A stretch of DNA of 12,711 nt from CAYNTG01 sp964400105 (GTDB lineage: Bacteria > UBP14 > UBA6098), in contig CAYNTG010000068.1 in NCBI GenBank assembly GCA_964400105.1, forward strand, positions 1 to 12,711, given 5' to 3'. Numbering within the stretch: position 1 is the first letter of the stretch; each line of letters opens with the position of its first letter. Under the pieces are notes generated by a model, which did not search any database, was not told the origin of the DNA, and worked only from the letters and a program-made list of their open reading frames with translations. The translations under genes and the position numbers were made by a program. This document shows, in pieces, positions 11,894-12,711 of this stretch.

Positions 11894-12688
11894 TTAAAAT
11901 CGATGCCCACATTTCGGGCAGACATAATTTTCGCGTTTCTTCTCGATTTGCTCTGCGAAACCGCCCGCGAGAATGCCTGCCGGTAAAGCGAATAACCCGA
12001 CGCCCAGAATCGCGATTATCGCGCCGAGGATTTTACCCAATGGCGTAATCGGATAAACGTCGCCGTAACCGACGGTCGTTAAAGTCGCCACACCCCACCA
12101 CATCGAGGCGGGTATCGAGGAGAACGATTCTGGTTGGGCGGGATTTTCAACATAATACATCAAACTCGAAGCGATAATTAGCAAAAAGAGAACGGCACCC
12201 GCCGCGATAACAAGCTGTTCCTTACGTTCGTAAAAAACTCGCCCGATAATAGCGACCGATTTGGAATATCTCCCTATTTTAAATACTCTGAAAATACGGA
12301 CTAAGCGCAGAATCCTTATAATTCGGAAATCGAATGGTAGAAACATAGGTAAGTAAAACGGCAAAATGGCTATAAGGTCGATAATGGCGAGAAATGACGT
12401 CGCGTATTTCAACCGGCCCCATATTCTCCCTTTATATTTTTCGTCCGAATTGGCCGACCATAGGCGAAAGATGTATTCAATCGTGAAAATTATAACCGAA
12501 ACAATCTCGAACGTGTTGAAAAACGCACCAAGTCGAGTATCTATCGATGGGACGGTCTCGAAAATGACCGCTGCGACGTTTAGGGTTATAAGTGTGACGA
12601 TAAAAATATCCCAGGCGCGGCTGAGTTTGTCGCCCTTCGAGGCCATATCGAGAATTTCAAATATTCGTCTTTTAGTTTTTTTATACAT
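11894..12688 (-). CDS. Voltage-gated-type potassium channel with C-terminal CPKCGH motif
   Basis: The 264-residue protein has a complete six-helix channel subunit: S1 about 26-44, S2 about 58-76, S3 about 98-115, S4 with positive residues at every third position (Arg122, 125, 128, 131, 134, Lys137, Arg140), S5 about 158-180, pore helix and filter TVGYGD (205-210), and S6 about 219-242. The last residues are CPKCGHRF (Cys257, Cys260, His262), half of a zinc-ribbon motif, which is unusual for such channels. AGGAGG (complement of 12696-12701) lies eight bases before the ATG. As a tetramer it should conduct K+ in response to membrane potential. The TMEM175-like gene follows on the same strand. 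Confidence 0.93.
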   Translation of the reverse strand: MYKKTKRRIFEILDMASKGDKLSRAWDIFIVTLITLNVAAVIFETVPSIDTRLGAFFNTFEIVSVIIFTIEYIFRLWSANSDEKYKGRIWGRLKYATSFLAIIDLIAILPFYLPMFLPFDFRIIRILRLVRIFRVFKIGRYSKSVAIIGRVFYERKEQLVIAAGAVLFLLIIASSLMYYVENPAQPESFSSIPASMWWGVATLTTVGYGDVYPITPLGKILGAIIAILGVGLFALPAGILAGGFAEQIEKKRENYVCPKCGHRF

Positions 12689-12711
12689 ATCTCATTCCTC
12701 CTTTTTCTTTT

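Noticed and set aside
1..12711. tRNA, rRNA, CRISPR array or transposase
   Set aside because: I found no tRNA T-arm or acceptor pattern, no regularly spaced direct repeats and no transposase-like reading frame.

Overview
The window looks like a chromosomal segment from a Gram-negative, outer-membrane-bearing bacterium of moderate GC. It combines a conserved translation block (rplM-rpsI-rpsB-tsf-pyrH-frr), a TonB-receptor-like barrel protein, and decayed C-terminal domains of the FlgD-like/type IX-sorting kind. That mix fits the FCB group or a neighbouring uncultured phylum. This placement is an inference; no rRNA gene is present to test it.

Layout. 1-1034 (minus): the first 19 codons of a secreted protein, preceded in the same operon by a DUF457/YdjM-like membrane protein. 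1035-1392: a divergent intergenic region with a hairpin at the DUF457 start and a promoter-like TTGACA/TATGAT pair in front of a foldable stretch. 1393-3584 (plus): a 73-residue single-span membrane protein, then a TonB-receptor-like beta-barrel protein with a reduced plug. 3743-7417 (plus): L13, S9, S2, EF-Ts, UMP kinase and ribosome recycling factor. A structured leader precedes rpsB, and a strong intrinsic terminator sits exactly between tsf and pyrH. 7744-10812 (plus): an arsenic-type operon of ArsR regulator, PF03773 permease, small CPKC thioredoxin-like protein, CxxC lipoprotein of the ArsF type and CcdA-like ArsG-type permease. 11019-12688 (minus): a TMEM175-like and a voltage-gated-type potassium channel.

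How it fits together. The ArsR gene and the permease gene each have a promoter-like site overlapped by an inverted repeat with the same skeleton, TTGG-N8-CCAA, so one repressor probably controls both. The downstream thioredoxin-like protein, CcdA-like permease and exported CxxC lipoprotein could pass reducing power across the inner membrane. By family resemblance the set points to aromatic (organo)arsenical handling, but the substrate is not proven by sequence.

The least expected signal lies in three intergenic regions (7418-7743, 10813-11018, 11634-11893). Each holds, on the minus strand, a short remnant of one C-terminal domain family, next to small palindromic hairpins of apparently related sequence. 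In two of the three the hairpin lies directly against the remnant and can be read through in the same frame. This looks like a graveyard of a secreted-protein family tied to a small palindromic repeat family.
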